Source: Acidobacteriota bacterium (GTDB lineage Bacteria > Acidobacteriota > Blastocatellia > RBC074). Taken from it: a stretch of DNA of 64,000 nt. Position 1 is the first letter of the stretch, and every line of letters starts with the position of its first letter. The notes below the pieces were generated by a model. The model was not told where the DNA came from and searched no databases. It saw only the letters and a program-made list of their open reading frames with translations. The stretch lies in NCBI GenBank assembly GCA_016710075.1, contig JADJLO010000011.1:62001-126000 (forward strand). The letters run 5' to 3'. Position numbers and translations under genes: made by a program. This document shows, one piece after another, positions 52,890-61,865 of the stretch.

Positions 52890-53240
52890 ATGAATATGGA
52901 AGCCCTGGGAATGGTTGAGACCAAAGGTTTCGTCGGAGCAGTGGAAGCGGCAGACGCCATGGTGAAGGCTGCCAACGTTCAATTAGTAGGCAAGGAATAC
53001 ATCGGAGCGGGATATGTGACCGTTTTTGTGCGCGGAGATGTAGGTGCGGTCAAAGCCGCTACTGATGCCGGCGCGGCGGCTGCCAGACGTGTCGGTGAGC
53101 TGGTTTCGGTACATGTCATTCCTCGCCCGCACATTGAAGTTGAGCGCATCGTTCCGCAGGGAACTTACCAGGAAGGCACCAGACTCTCCGGAGGCGATCA
53201 AAAGGCGCTGGGCGAAGGGTCTGAAGGGAAGAAAAAATAG
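52890..53240 (+). CDS. Bacterial microcompartment shell protein (BMC-H)
   Basis: The start is ATG 52890, with GGAGGG eight bases upstream. A 116-residue single BMC domain (about residues 4-82): 'ALGMVETKGFVGAVEAADAM', 'KAANVQLVGKEYIGAGYVTV', 'FVRGDVGAVKAATDAGAAAA', 'VHVIPRPH'. Such proteins form hexamers tiling a polyhedral protein shell around an enzyme core; the pore loop here is 'IGAG'. After the domain comes a polar tail ending in three lysines. The acylating aldehyde dehydrogenase follows after 74 bp. No vertex (BMC-P), trimer (BMC-T) or further enzymes lie nearby, so the rest of the shell must be encoded elsewhere. Confidence 0.95.
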   Translation: MNMEALGMVETKGFVGAVEAADAMVKAANVQLVGKEYIGAGYVTVFVRGDVGAVKAATDAGAAAARRVGELVSVHVIPRPHIEVERIVPQGTYQEGTRLSGGDQKALGEGSEGKKK

Positions 53241-53314
53241 AATTGCTCTCAGGTAATTCATCTGGCTCAAAACTGTGGCCGCAGAATTGAGCATAAGCGT
53301 TAATCATCAAAACC

Positions 53315-55051
53315 ATGGCGGATAAAGACCTGCAGGCAATTCAGGCAGCGCGTGATATGGTGGAGGCTGCTCATCGCGCGCAGTCGGTTGTAGCCAAATT
53401 CGATCAGGCGAAAATAGATTCAATTTGCGATGCTATGGCGGCAGCGGCCCGCCGAGAATCCATGCGGCTGGCGCAGATGGCTCATGATGAAACCGGCTAT
53501 GGAAACACGGCCGATAAGAATGTCAAAAATCTCTTTGCCGCCACCAACGTTCACAACTATTTCAAAAATCTGAGAACTGTCGGTGTCGTTCGCGAAACGG
53601 AATCGGTGATTGAAATTGCGGCGCCGCGTGGAGTGGTTGCGGCAATCGTCCCTTCGACAAATCCAACCTCGACCGCCATCTTCAAGATACTGATATCGAT
53701 CAAATCACGGAACACGATAGTGCTCAGTCCGCACCCTTCAGCCACCCGGTGTGTCATTGAAACGGCAATGATCATGCGCCAGGCAGGCGTCCAGGCCGGG
53801 CTTCCCGCTGAATCAATTTCCTGTCTTGAGCTGACCACGGTTGAGGGCACGGAAGCTTTAATGAAGCACAGGCGAACCGCGGTTATTCTGGCAACGGGGG
53901 GGATGGGTCTGGTTCGCGCAGCTTATTCATCGGGAAAGCCGGCTTTCGGAGTCGGCCCCGGCAATGTTCCGGCCTTCATCGAACGTACTGCCGATATCAG
54001 AAAAGCCGTCAGCGATATTCTGGCAGGAACGTGTTTCGACTTTGGCACCATCTGCGCATCCGAGCAGGCCGTAGTCGTCGATTCTCCGCTCGACAAGCAG
54101 GTCCGTGCCGAGTTTTCGTCTCAAGGCGCATATTTCCTTGATTCCCGGCAGGCTGAAGCACTGGCAGCGCTTGTGGTTACGCCGCAGCGGAGTTTGAACC
54201 CGAGAATCGTCGGCAAGCCGGCGACAAAGATTGCCGAAATGGCCGGAATCACAGTACCTCCAGAAACCCGGTGTCTTGTGGCCGAAGTCAATGGAGTTGG
54301 GCGTGATTTCCCGCTATCAATCGAAAAGCTCTCTCCAATTCTGGCTTATTATGTCGTCAATGGGCTTGAAGAAGGGAGCAGTCTGTGTGACGAGATACTT
54401 CATTACGGCGGCATGGGACATACTGCATCGATTCACACCCGCAGCAGAGATGCGGCTCTCCAATATGGGCTTCTAATGCCGGCGGCAAGAGTTGTCGTCA
54501 ATACTCCGTCAACTCACGGCGCCATTGGATTCTCCACGGCGCTGGCGCCTTCAATGACTCTCGGCTGCGGTTCCTGGGGAGGCAATGTCACCTCGGACAA
54601 TATCTCGCCGCTTCACCTGATGGATATCAAAAGAGTGGCTTTTGAAACAAGACCCGTAACAATTCCGGGTGAGATGATTCATGGTCAATCGCATCCGACA
54701 CTTTCACCTTATCAGGCTCAGAGAGTCTCTACCGGCAATAAAAAGAGTCAGGGTATTGAGGCTTCGGCCATTGCCGCTCTCGTCGACGGTTTCCTGTCAA
54801 TGCGTCAATCCCGCTCATCGTCAACTGCAGCAGCGGAAGTGCCGCACCCGCCGCCGCCAGTCGTTGCACCAGCCGCAAAAATTGAACCTGAACTCAAGAA
54901 GGTCGCACCCAAAGCCACCGAATTCGTCTGCGAAGAGGATGTCAGAGCAGCCAGAACCAAAGGCGAGAAGATCTACATCAACTCCAAAACGATTATCACA
55001 CCCGCAGCCCGCGATCTCGGAAACTCAATCGATATCTTTGCCAAGGTATAA
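53315..55051 (+). CDS. CoA-acylating aldehyde dehydrogenase with EutQ-like C-terminal tail (BMC-associated)
   Basis: A 578-residue protein. Residues 1 to about 480 are an EutE/PduP-type dehydrogenase converting aldehyde, CoA and NAD to acyl-CoA. They contain 'APRGVVAAIVPSTNPTSTAI', 'GVGPGNVPAFIERTADI' and catalytic Cys247 in 'FDFGTICASEQAVVV'. After a Pro/Ala-rich linker ('EVPHPPPPVVAPAAK'), residues about 530-578 add a segment 'EEDVRAARTKGEKIYINSKT' plus 'ITPAARDLG'. This resembles the N-terminal element of EutQ and other BMC-associated proteins. The tail makes it about 100 residues longer than EutE and may act in encapsulation. Paired with the upstream shell gene, it points to an aldehyde-processing microcompartment. 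Confidence 0.92.
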   Translation: MADKDLQAIQAARDMVEAAHRAQSVVAKFDQAKIDSICDAMAAAARRESMRLAQMAHDETGYGNTADKNVKNLFAATNVHNYFKNLRTVGVVRETESVIEIAAPRGVVAAIVPSTNPTSTAIFKILISIKSRNTIVLSPHPSATRCVIETAMIMRQAGVQAGLPAESISCLELTTVEGTEALMKHRRTAVILATGGMGLVRAAYSSGKPAFGVGPGNVPAFIERTADIRKAVSDILAGTCFDFGTICASEQAVVVDSPLDKQVRAEFSSQGAYFLDSRQAEALAALVVTPQRSLNPRIVGKPATKIAEMAGITVPPETRCLVAEVNGVGRDFPLSIEKLSPILAYYVVNGLEEGSSLCDEILHYGGMGHTASIHTRSRDAALQYGLLMPAARVVVNTPSTHGAIGFSTALAPSMTLGCGSWGGNVTSDNISPLHLMDIKRVAFETRPVTIPGEMIHGQSHPTLSPYQAQRVSTGNKKSQGIEASAIAALVDGFLSMRQSRSSSTAAAEVPHPPPPVVAPAAKIEPELKKVAPKATEFVCEEDVRAARTKGEKIYINSKTIITPAARDLGNSIDIFAKV

Positions 55052-55443
55052 TTAAATACTGGACCTGTTACGCAAGGAATATTCCCGTATCATTTGACGT
55101 TCTTTTGACTAATTCAAACGCGGCGAAGCCGGTGAGAAGTTTAAAGCATAGCCGATGATACGTGGATCATTGAAGGCAAGGCGGACTCCTGGAGTGCGGC
55201 GACCTCATTTGGAGCCCGTGAAGCCACTCAAATATTGGAAAAAATCTACTCCAAACCGCCCACCGATTTAACAGGACTTCTGGACAATACCAAGCGGCGA
55301 CAATTCGGCCTTCATTTTTCCATAAATTTAGGTTCCGCTCGATTTGGGAAAGCGCTGCTCAACCTTTTAACTAACAGGGCCTTTCCGCAACGGAGAGAGA
55401 ATATTCCGTGCGTAACATGAGTAAATTATGAATCACTCCCTAA
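55052..55443 (+). other. Intergenic region with possible gene remnant
   Basis: About 390 bp between convergent genes. From about 55147 to 55420 one frame is open and reads protein-like ('DDTWIIEGKADSWSAATSF', 'GAREATQILEKIYSKPPTDL', 'TGLLDNTKRRQFG'), but it is closed upstream by a stop and has no good start with a ribosome-binding site before 55235. I recognise no family. It may be the tail of a decayed gene. Confidence 0.35.
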
Positions 55444-56344
55444 CTAAATGTCATAGGCCTCATCAAGGGTTGAGCGGTTACTGCTGAATTTCAATAGCTC
55501 TGATTGTTCGGCCAGAATGTAGAACCCTTTATCGGGCGAAATGGCAAAACCTTCGGAAACAAGAGCTTGATTGCCTTTGCCTGCATCGGGTCTTGAGAGC
55601 CCTGTAACCCTGGCACATTCCCCGGGGATGGTCATGCCTGCTCCCTTCAAAAACGATCGGGCGATCTCTTTGAGAGCCAGCTTTCGGTCGATTCTGCCTG
55701 GCCTGCCTGGCCTGCCTGCCTGCCCTGCCTGCCCTGCCTGAAAGCTCGTCGGGAAACCGGGCTTCAGCCAGGGTCCAGATATAGGAAAATTTGGGTTGGT
55801 ACACGACCTCGCTGGGAATGACGATCATCGATGTTTGAAGTTCATCGATTGCTTTATTGAAGATTTTACGGTCCGAGACACCTGATTCCTGCCGCAGGTC
55901 GGCCGTGGCCATCTCCCATTCCTTTCTTAAAACCTTGAGAATCGCCTGGGCGTCCCTGCTCAGCCTTTGTTTTTCCTGGGCCCGGCTCATCCCCATGATC
56001 GAATGAAAGTAAGGGATCATGCTCCTGGAAATGAACAGTGTTTTGCCCCTCAGGAGTTTGCCGTAATAGACTTTTCCACGCCTGATGATATCGTCTTTGA
56101 GAATCCAGGTATGTGAGCTTTCAGGATCTTTCTGCACGTTATGAGGCATGACTGCATCACGGCGGCCGCAGACTGCAACATAGAGTGAAGGCCCCGGTTG
56201 TCGGGAATCCGTCAGGCAGGCCGAGAAACCAAGCTTGTCGATGAATCGCTCGGCTTCAATAATTGTTTCGATTCTGAGCGATCCTTCACGATGCCAGTGC
56301 TGATCCCTGTATTCTTCAATTTCGCCTGGAATAGTGTTGAACAT
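55444..56344 (-). pseudogene. AlkZ-related winged-helix protein, frame shifted within a CTGC/CTGG repeat
   Basis: The start is ATG 56344, 32 bp after the rsbU stop. The first 205 residues look like the HTH_42/AlkZ-related family: 'EAERFIDKLGFSACL', 'RRGKVYYGKLLRGKTLFISR', 'MIPYFHSIMG', then a winged helix 'LSRDAQAILKVLRKEWEMAT' and 'IVIPSEVVYQPKFSYIWTLA'. After 'EARFPDELS' the DNA becomes a low-complexity repeat (55694-55740) and the frame turns to nonsense. The other frame continues convincingly with 'IDRKLALKEIARSFLKGAGM' and 'ARVTGLSRPDAGKGN' and stops at 55444. AlkZ-type proteins are DNA glycosylases for crosslinks; the catalytic residues cannot be confirmed here. Confidence 0.65.
55694..55740. 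repeat. CTGC/CTGG microsatellite inside a coding region
   Basis: A 47-bp run made of CTGC, CTGG and CCTG units lies in the reading frame of the AlkZ-like gene, exactly where the frame changes. Gain or loss of one unit would alter the frame, so it is a possible slippage site or an assembly error. Confidence 0.8.
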
Positions 56345-56376
56345 GGCAGGTGGCCGCTCATCCGGTTGGCTTGGTT

Positions 56377-58035
56377 TTACGCTTTCCTCTTGATAATGAA
56401 CAGGGTGATATCGTCATACTGGGGCGCGGAGCCGGCAAACCGGTCGATCTCTTCGAATACCTTGTCGACGATATTATCCAGCGACTCACCGGCAATTGTG
56501 CGAATAAACTCGGCGACTCGTTCTTCACTGTACTCGTTTTCATCCTCATCCTGCGCTTCGGTCACGCCGTCAGAAAAGAGAGCGATCAAATCGCCAGGCA
56601 GGAGTTCGAAGGACTGTTCCTCGTATGACATTCCAGGCAGCATTCCAAGCGGAGTTCCGGTGGCGCAAAGCCAGACGGCTTCTCCGTCTGCCCGGAGCAG
56701 CAGGCAACTGGTATGTCCGGCATTTACAAATCTGACCTTGCCGGTGTTGATATCGATGTCGAGCATGATTGCAGTCACGTATTTATTGGAAGGTGTGACC
56801 GCATACAAGAGCTCGTTAGTGTGGGCGCTGAGCTCTGTTAATGAATGCACGCGTCCGACCAGGGCCCTGAGGGTCGCCTGGATGTTGCTCATCAGGAGGG
56901 AAGCCGGGAGTCCTTTCCCGGACACATCAGCAACGCAAACAAGGAATGTCCCTTCACTGCCGACTCCGCCGACAGGCAGGATGTCGTAATAATCACCGCC
57001 GCATTGTCTGGCCGGGCGATTGCGCGCGGAAAATTCGTAGTTCGAGAGTATGGGCAGGGAGGAAGGGAAGAGGTTTTCCTGTATCGTGGCAGCTAGAGCA
57101 AGCTCCTGCTCGACTTTTTTTCGTTCGATCGCCTCGCGGACATGCCATGCATTCTCGAATGCAACGGCAGCCTGAGCCACGAGCCCTGTTCCAAAATCCA
57201 GATCGGATTCGCTGTAGGAAAGATTTCCCGGGCGGCCCCCGATTGCAACAATGCCGCCCGTAGTCCTGTCTCCGGCTTTGATCGGAAAGAGTACCTCCGC
57301 GCTCTCTTCCATGAGCATGTTTTTCAGGCTGGATTCCGGAAGATCTGACACCTTCATCGAATCCGGCAGATCCTCAATCGTGTTTTTGTAGCTGGAGAAC
57401 TCCGCCAGCAGGTCAGGATTCATCCCCTTGAACCTGAGAACGGGAGGATGACCGCTCTTCCATGCAATCAGGGCATATTTTCTGACCGCCCATCGCCCCG
57501 ATAAGGTGAGCATCAGTAATTGAGCCACTTCATCAGGCTCCAGACTAGAGGTCAGCCCCCTGACAAGATCGAGGAGTGTCTTGAGCTCCTGAATCTTCTG
57601 GTCAAGCTCCTCGTTCAATTTATTGGCCTTGGAATGCGCTTTCGCATTTTCTATGCCGCCGGCCGCGAGTCCGAGCAGCGCTCTGAGGAATTCCAGCTCA
57701 TCCGAATCGGCATCTTTTTGTATAGGCTGCGAGATGCCCAGATAACCCACCGGTGAATTTTCATCTCCGACAGGAAGTATGATCCGGATCCCGTTTTCAC
57801 GAACCTCCGATTCATGATACGCATCCCCGATTTTCAGCTTGGGAAGGCCTCGTACCTGGGCCAGTCGCATACAGCCGTCTTCAGAAACGGCAATGAAGGC
57901 CTTGGTCACAAGCAGCCTTCCCATGACCGATCTCAGAAGGTGACTCAAAAGATCCTGCAGGTTGAGTGATGAGTGCAGAAGCTGTGCCGATTCCAGCAAT
58001 GCTTCAAGGCGGGAATGGCCCAATGAGAAAGACAT
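56377..58035 (-). CDS. GAF-domain PP2C/SpoIIE-type serine phosphatase (RsbU-like)
   Basis: A 552-residue protein. The N-terminal 310 residues contain two GAF-like sensor units ('LLHSSLNLQDLLSHLLRSVM', 'LLDLVRGLTSSLEPDEVA'). A coiled-coil connector ('ERKKVEQELALAATIQENLF') leads to a PPM/SpoIIE phosphatase: 'ARQCGGDYYDIL', 'CVADVSGKGLPASLLMSNI', 'VNAGHTSCLLL', 'FSDGVTEAQDEDENEY', 'YDDITLFIIKRK'. The metal-binding Asp residues are present. It should dephosphorylate the RsbV-like antagonist encoded two genes upstream in response to a signal sensed by the GAF part. Third gene of rsbV-rsbW-rsbU. Confidence 0.93.
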   Translation of the reverse strand: MSFSLGHSRLEALLESAQLLHSSLNLQDLLSHLLRSVMGRLLVTKAFIAVSEDGCMRLAQVRGLPKLKIGDAYHESEVRENGIRIILPVGDENSPVGYLGISQPIQKDADSDELEFLRALLGLAAGGIENAKAHSKANKLNEELDQKIQELKTLLDLVRGLTSSLEPDEVAQLLMLTLSGRWAVRKYALIAWKSGHPPVLRFKGMNPDLLAEFSSYKNTIEDLPDSMKVSDLPESSLKNMLMEESAEVLFPIKAGDRTTGGIVAIGGRPGNLSYSESDLDFGTGLVAQAAVAFENAWHVREAIERKKVEQELALAATIQENLFPSSLPILSNYEFSARNRPARQCGGDYYDILPVGGVGSEGTFLVCVADVSGKGLPASLLMSNIQATLRALVGRVHSLTELSAHTNELLYAVTPSNKYVTAIMLDIDINTGKVRFVNAGHTSCLLLRADGEAVWLCATGTPLGMLPGMSYEEQSFELLPGDLIALFSDGVTEAQDEDENEYSEERVAEFIRTIAGESLDNIVDKVFEEIDRFAGSAPQYDDITLFIIKRKA

Positions 58036-58083
58036 AGTGTTCAGTCCTGAAAAATGAAGATGAAAATGGAGATTAGCCGATCA

Positions 58084-58494
58084 TTACTTGCTGGAGTTGA
58101 TCTTCTTGGTCATGTGAAGTTCATTCTTCTGACCCGGAACGATTTCGTATCTGACATCGTCCATCAGTGTCTTGATGAGGCGCATTCCGAGACCTCCTGA
58201 TTTCCGCTCATTAATCAACTGATCCAGAGTTTCGGACTGAACCTGTGAAGGGTCAAATCCCTTGCCGCTGTCGATGACTGAAATCCTCATTTCGCTCTCG
58301 TCAAAGATGGCTCTGATGGTTACCTCTTTAGTCCTGTCATGTCCATAGGCATGCTCGATGACGTTTGCGCAGGCTTCGTCAACGGCCAGTTCGAGGTTCG
58401 CAATATCGACATCGCTCATTCTGGCCTGCTTTCCGACGCTCGTCACAAAATCCCTGATCAACGCCAGATTTTCAGTCGACGAAGGAACCGTCAA
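58084..58494 (-). CDS. Anti-sigma factor serine kinase (RsbW-like)
   Basis: A 136-residue HATPase_c_2 protein. N box: 'NLELAVDEACANVIEHAYG'. G1 region: 'ISVIDSGKGFDPSQ'. G2 region: 'GGLGMRLIKTLMDDVRYEI'. Such kinases phosphorylate the STAS antagonist and hold a sigma factor. The start is TTG 58494 without a clear ribosome-binding site. No in-frame ATG fits, and an internal ATG would cut into the conserved first strand. It lies between the RsbV-like and RsbU-like genes. No sigma factor gene is present in the window, so the target is unknown. Confidence 0.9.
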   Translation of the reverse strand: MTVPSSTENLALIRDFVTSVGKQARMSDVDIANLELAVDEACANVIEHAYGHDRTKEVTIRAIFDESEMRISVIDSGKGFDPSQVQSETLDQLINERKSGGLGMRLIKTLMDDVRYEIVPGQKNELHMTKKINSSK

Positions 58495-58563
58495 TGTTAA
58501 TTTTTTTCTATGGCAGCCATCATGAGGCCCTCTGAAGTAATCGAAAAAAAAAGAGGAAGAAGA

Positions 58564-58917
58564 TCAATTCCCCTGGAAGCGGTCTACTGCGGTTGATTGC
58601 TCATCGTGCATTTCAAAGATATCCTGAAAACCGAGAATCTCGAATGTGTGCCGGACTTTAGGAACCAGTCCGCATATCTTGATATCTCCGCCCACATCGC
58701 GAACTTCTTCTATGAAACTCATAAAGACGCCAAGGCCCGCCGAGGAGATGTAGCTGAGCTTACGGCAATCCACGACAATTTTATTTCTGCCTGCGCCGAT
58801 TTCGGCCTGTATCGCGTTTTCAAAATGCGGTGCTGTATGGGCATCGACAAAGCCTTCAAGTGTAATAACAGTTACTCCATCCTGAACAGATGTATTAATC
58901 GCAAATGGATTCGACAC
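58564..58917 (-). CDS. Anti-sigma factor antagonist (STAS domain, RsbV-like)
   Basis: A 117-residue single STAS domain. The start is GTG 58917 behind AGGAGG. The signature around the phosphorylatable serine is 'VVDCRKLSYISSAGLGVFMS', with the second Ser of 'ISSAG' as the likely target. The remainder ('GGDIKICGLVPKVRHTFEIL') is standard. In its unphosphorylated form it would release the sigma factor by binding the RsbW-like kinase. First gene of the operon, preceded by a good promoter. Confidence 0.94.
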   Translation of the reverse strand: MSNPFAINTSVQDGVTVITLEGFVDAHTAPHFENAIQAEIGAGRNKIVVDCRKLSYISSAGLGVFMSFIEEVRDVGGDIKICGLVPKVRHTFEILGFQDIFEMHDEQSTAVDRFQGN

Positions 58918-58942
58918 TGATTAACCTCCTTATTGGTGGCAT

Positions 58943-58970
58943 ATCTTAACATAAACAACAGGTTGAGCAA
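58943..58970 (-). promoter_or_regulatory. Promoter of the rsbV-rsbW-rsbU operon
   Basis: On the minus strand TTGCTC (58965-58970) and TAAGAT (58943-58948) are 16 bp apart and lie just upstream of the AGGAGG of the RsbV-like gene. A sigma-70-type reading is likely. I see no sign of a stress-sigma promoter. Confidence 0.5.
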
Positions 58971-59009
58971 TTAAAGCTGGAAATCCAGACGGCGGATCCG
59001 TTAAACATT

Positions 59010-61647
59010 TTATTCGGACTCGCCTGGGTCCGTATCCACAAGAGAGTCGAGCAGCGAGAGCTGATCTGTATTTTGTGATGGTCTCCTCAGATGGCGGGCG
59101 AATTTTGGCTTGCCGGTCAGGTCGAGTTCGTTCTGCTCAAGGTTGGTCAGAATTTCACGGGCTCTTTCGATGACCGATTTGGGCAGTCCGGCGAGTCTGG
59201 CGACCTCTATCCCGTAGCTTTTGCTTGCGCTTCCCTGAACGACCTTGCGTAGAAAAACGATTTCGCCTTTTGATTCCGACACCGCGACCTGGTAGTTGCG
59301 CACTCCGGGCCGCATCTTGGCCATTTCGGTCAATTCGTGGTAATGAGTGGCGAAAAGGGTCTTGGCGCTGTGTCGCGAACTGTCATGAAGGTATTCCGCA
59401 ATCGCCCAGGCGAGTGACAAGCCATCAAAAGTAGCGGTCCCGCGGCCGACCTCATCGAGCAGGACCAGACTCCGTGGAGTCGCCGTATTGAGAATGTTGG
59501 ACGTCTCAGTCATCTCCACCATGAAAGTCGAGCGGCCGCGAGCAAGGTTGTCTGAAGCGCCGACGCGCGTGAAGATTCGGTCAAAGATCGAAATCCTCGC
59601 CGTCGACGCCGGAACGAAGCTTCCGATCTGCGCCAGTATGATGATCAGCGCGGTCTGCTTGAGATAGACGCTCTTGCCTCCCATATTTGGGGCCGGTAAT
59701 GATCAGAAGCCGATCGGTCGAGTTGTTGATCAAAAGATCGTTGGGCACAAATCTCTCCCCAAGCGTTTCTATCACGGGATGGCGGCCGGATCGGATCTCG
59801 GTTTCATCACCCTCATGCAGAACCGGCCTGACATAGCCTCTCCTCGCCGCAACTTCTGAAAGCGATGCGATTGCATCCAGAATCGCAATGGATCGCGCAA
59901 CCCCCTGGATTCGCTTTACTTCAGCGGCTATCCGGCGGCGGATCTCGTTGAATAACTCGATCTCGAGGATGCTTATTCTCTCTTCCGCGCCAAGTACCTT
60001 CGCCTCGTATTCCTTCAGTTCGGGCGTTGTATATCTCTCGGAATTGACCAGGGTTTGCCTACGCTCGTAGTCTGATGGAACGCGATCCCTGTTGGCGTTG
60101 CTGATCTCTATAAAGTATCCAAAAACATTGTTGAACTTCACCTTGAGCGATGCGATACCCGTTCGGCCTCGCTCCCTCGCCTCAATCGCCGCAATATAGC
60201 TCTTGCCGCTGTGAGCCAGATTGCGAAGCTCGTCAAGCTCGGCGTGATAGCCGGCCCTGATCATCCCCGGCTCATTGGCAGCCGCTGGCGGGTCGTCCGA
60301 TATGGCTGATCCTATCAGCAGCTTCAAATCTTCCAACTCGTCCAATCCATCGTATCCCTCCCGCAACAGCGTTGCTCGTGAATCGAAAAGACCCTTTTTT
60401 ATCAGGGGAATGACTTCAATCGAGTTCTTGAGCGCGATCAACTCCCTCGCCGTAACCCTCCCCAACGTGATCTTTCCGCTCAACCTCTCCAGATCCGACA
60501 TCCGCTCAAGCATCTTCCTCAGTTGATCTCTCCGAATCGAGGATGTCTTGAGCTCCTCAACCGCATCCAGCCTGTTTTCAATCTCTCCCAGCTTGACCGA
60601 TGGCCTGATCAGCCACTGCCTCAACAATCTCGCCCCCATCCCCGTCATCGTCTCATCCATAACCCCGAATAGACTGTGCGACCCCACCCCGTCGCTCGCC
60701 GCTATTACCTCAAGATTGCTCAGCGTCGTCGCATCCAGCACCAGATACTCGCTCGGCTCAAAGTATGAGATCTCACTGATATGCGTTGCCTGCGTTTTTT
60801 GCGTCTCATTCACATAATGCAACGCTCCCCCTGCCGCCGTGACTGCGAACTCCCGCCCGCTTAATCCAAACCCATCCAGCGACGCAACTCCCAACTGTAC
60901 CCTGATCAACGACTCCCCATAATCATATCCAAATGTCCAGTCATCCACTTCCGTTAATGCCGTTCTCATGTTGAAATAATGAGGCGCGTCTGATAACGAC
61001 AGTGGGTTGCCTGTTTCAGGCTCGGCATTGTCTGCGACTGGGGTTTTATTTGTTTCGGGGTTAATCCTGAGCAGCCAGATAGAGGAAAGGGAATTGGGAT
61101 AAATGATTTCGCTGGGAGAGAAGATTTCGAGTTGTTCGATAACTTTCGGCCAGGCATCTTCACCCGTGAATTGAGTAGCGAGGAACTCCCCTGTGGAGAG
61201 ATCTAGGATGGCGAGACCCATTCCCTGAGGCGAGCCGCTAAGGGCTGCCAGATAATTATTCTGTTTATTTTCGAGTAGTTGATTCTCGAGGGCGGTCCCG
61301 GGTGTGATGACACGGACAACCTCGCGTTTGACCAGTTTGGTGGAAGAGGTGGAATCTTCCACCTGGTCGCAGATGGCGACCCTGTAGCCCTTTCTGACCA
61401 GTTTGGTGATGTAGCCGGGAGCGGAATGATAGGGCACGCCGCACATTGGGACCGGATTGCCTTTCTCCTTGTGTCGCGCGGTCAGAGTGATCTCCATCTC
61501 TCTGGCGCCGAGTATGGCGTCATCGAAAAAAAGCTCGTAAAAATCACCCAGCCTGAAGAAGAGAATTGTCCCCGGGTGATGTTTTTTTATCTCGTGGTAC
61601 TGGCGCAGCATCGGAGTGTTCTGCGATTGCCGCTCGTTGGACGACAT
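59010..61647 (-). pseudogene. mutS: DNA mismatch repair protein MutS, frameshifted in the P-loop (59686-59688)
   Basis: About 878 residues over two frames. The N-terminal frame has the mismatch-binding motif 'GTILFFRLGDFYELFFDDAI' (Phe-x-Glu as 'FYELF'), the connector, core and clamp domains ('NVFGYFIEISNANRD'). It derails at the Walker A, reading 'ITGPKYGRQE' where the family has ITGPNMGGKS. Removing one A from the AAA (+ strand TTT 59686-59688) restores it and joins the second frame, 'MGGKSVYLKQTALIIILAQI', with 'STFMVEMTETSNIL', Walker B 'LVLLDEVGRGTATFDG' and 'FATHYHEL'. MutS finds replication mismatches and starts their repair. mutL is not in the window. Confidence 0.95.
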
Positions 61648-61732
61648 AATTGACGAATGCCTTTCGAATAATTGCAGACTTGAATGCTTCCTGGATCAGG
61701 GTGGCCATTTCTTTGTCAGTACATTTTCAGCC

Positions 61733-61762
61733 AATATATAGTTCTGGTATCATTCGTGTCAA
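61733..61762 (-). promoter_or_regulatory. Promoter of mutS
   Basis: On the minus strand TTGACA (61757-61762) and TATATT (61733-61738) are separated by 18 bp. The -35 is a perfect consensus. The leader to ATG 61647 would be about 80 bases. Confidence 0.65.
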
Positions 61763-61865
61763 CAATAGAGAATTTCAGCTTCGTTCATGACCTGCTCCAC
61801 AGACCAACATCAGGTCAGGGGCTGAGCTGTTACTAAAAGTTTAAAGTTAAAAGTCGGTGACTCCA

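Noticed and set aside
61788..61820. TGACCTG...CAGGTCA hairpin between mutS and tsaB as a LexA or other operator
   Set aside because: Arms are only seven bases and match no operator consensus I can name with confidence.
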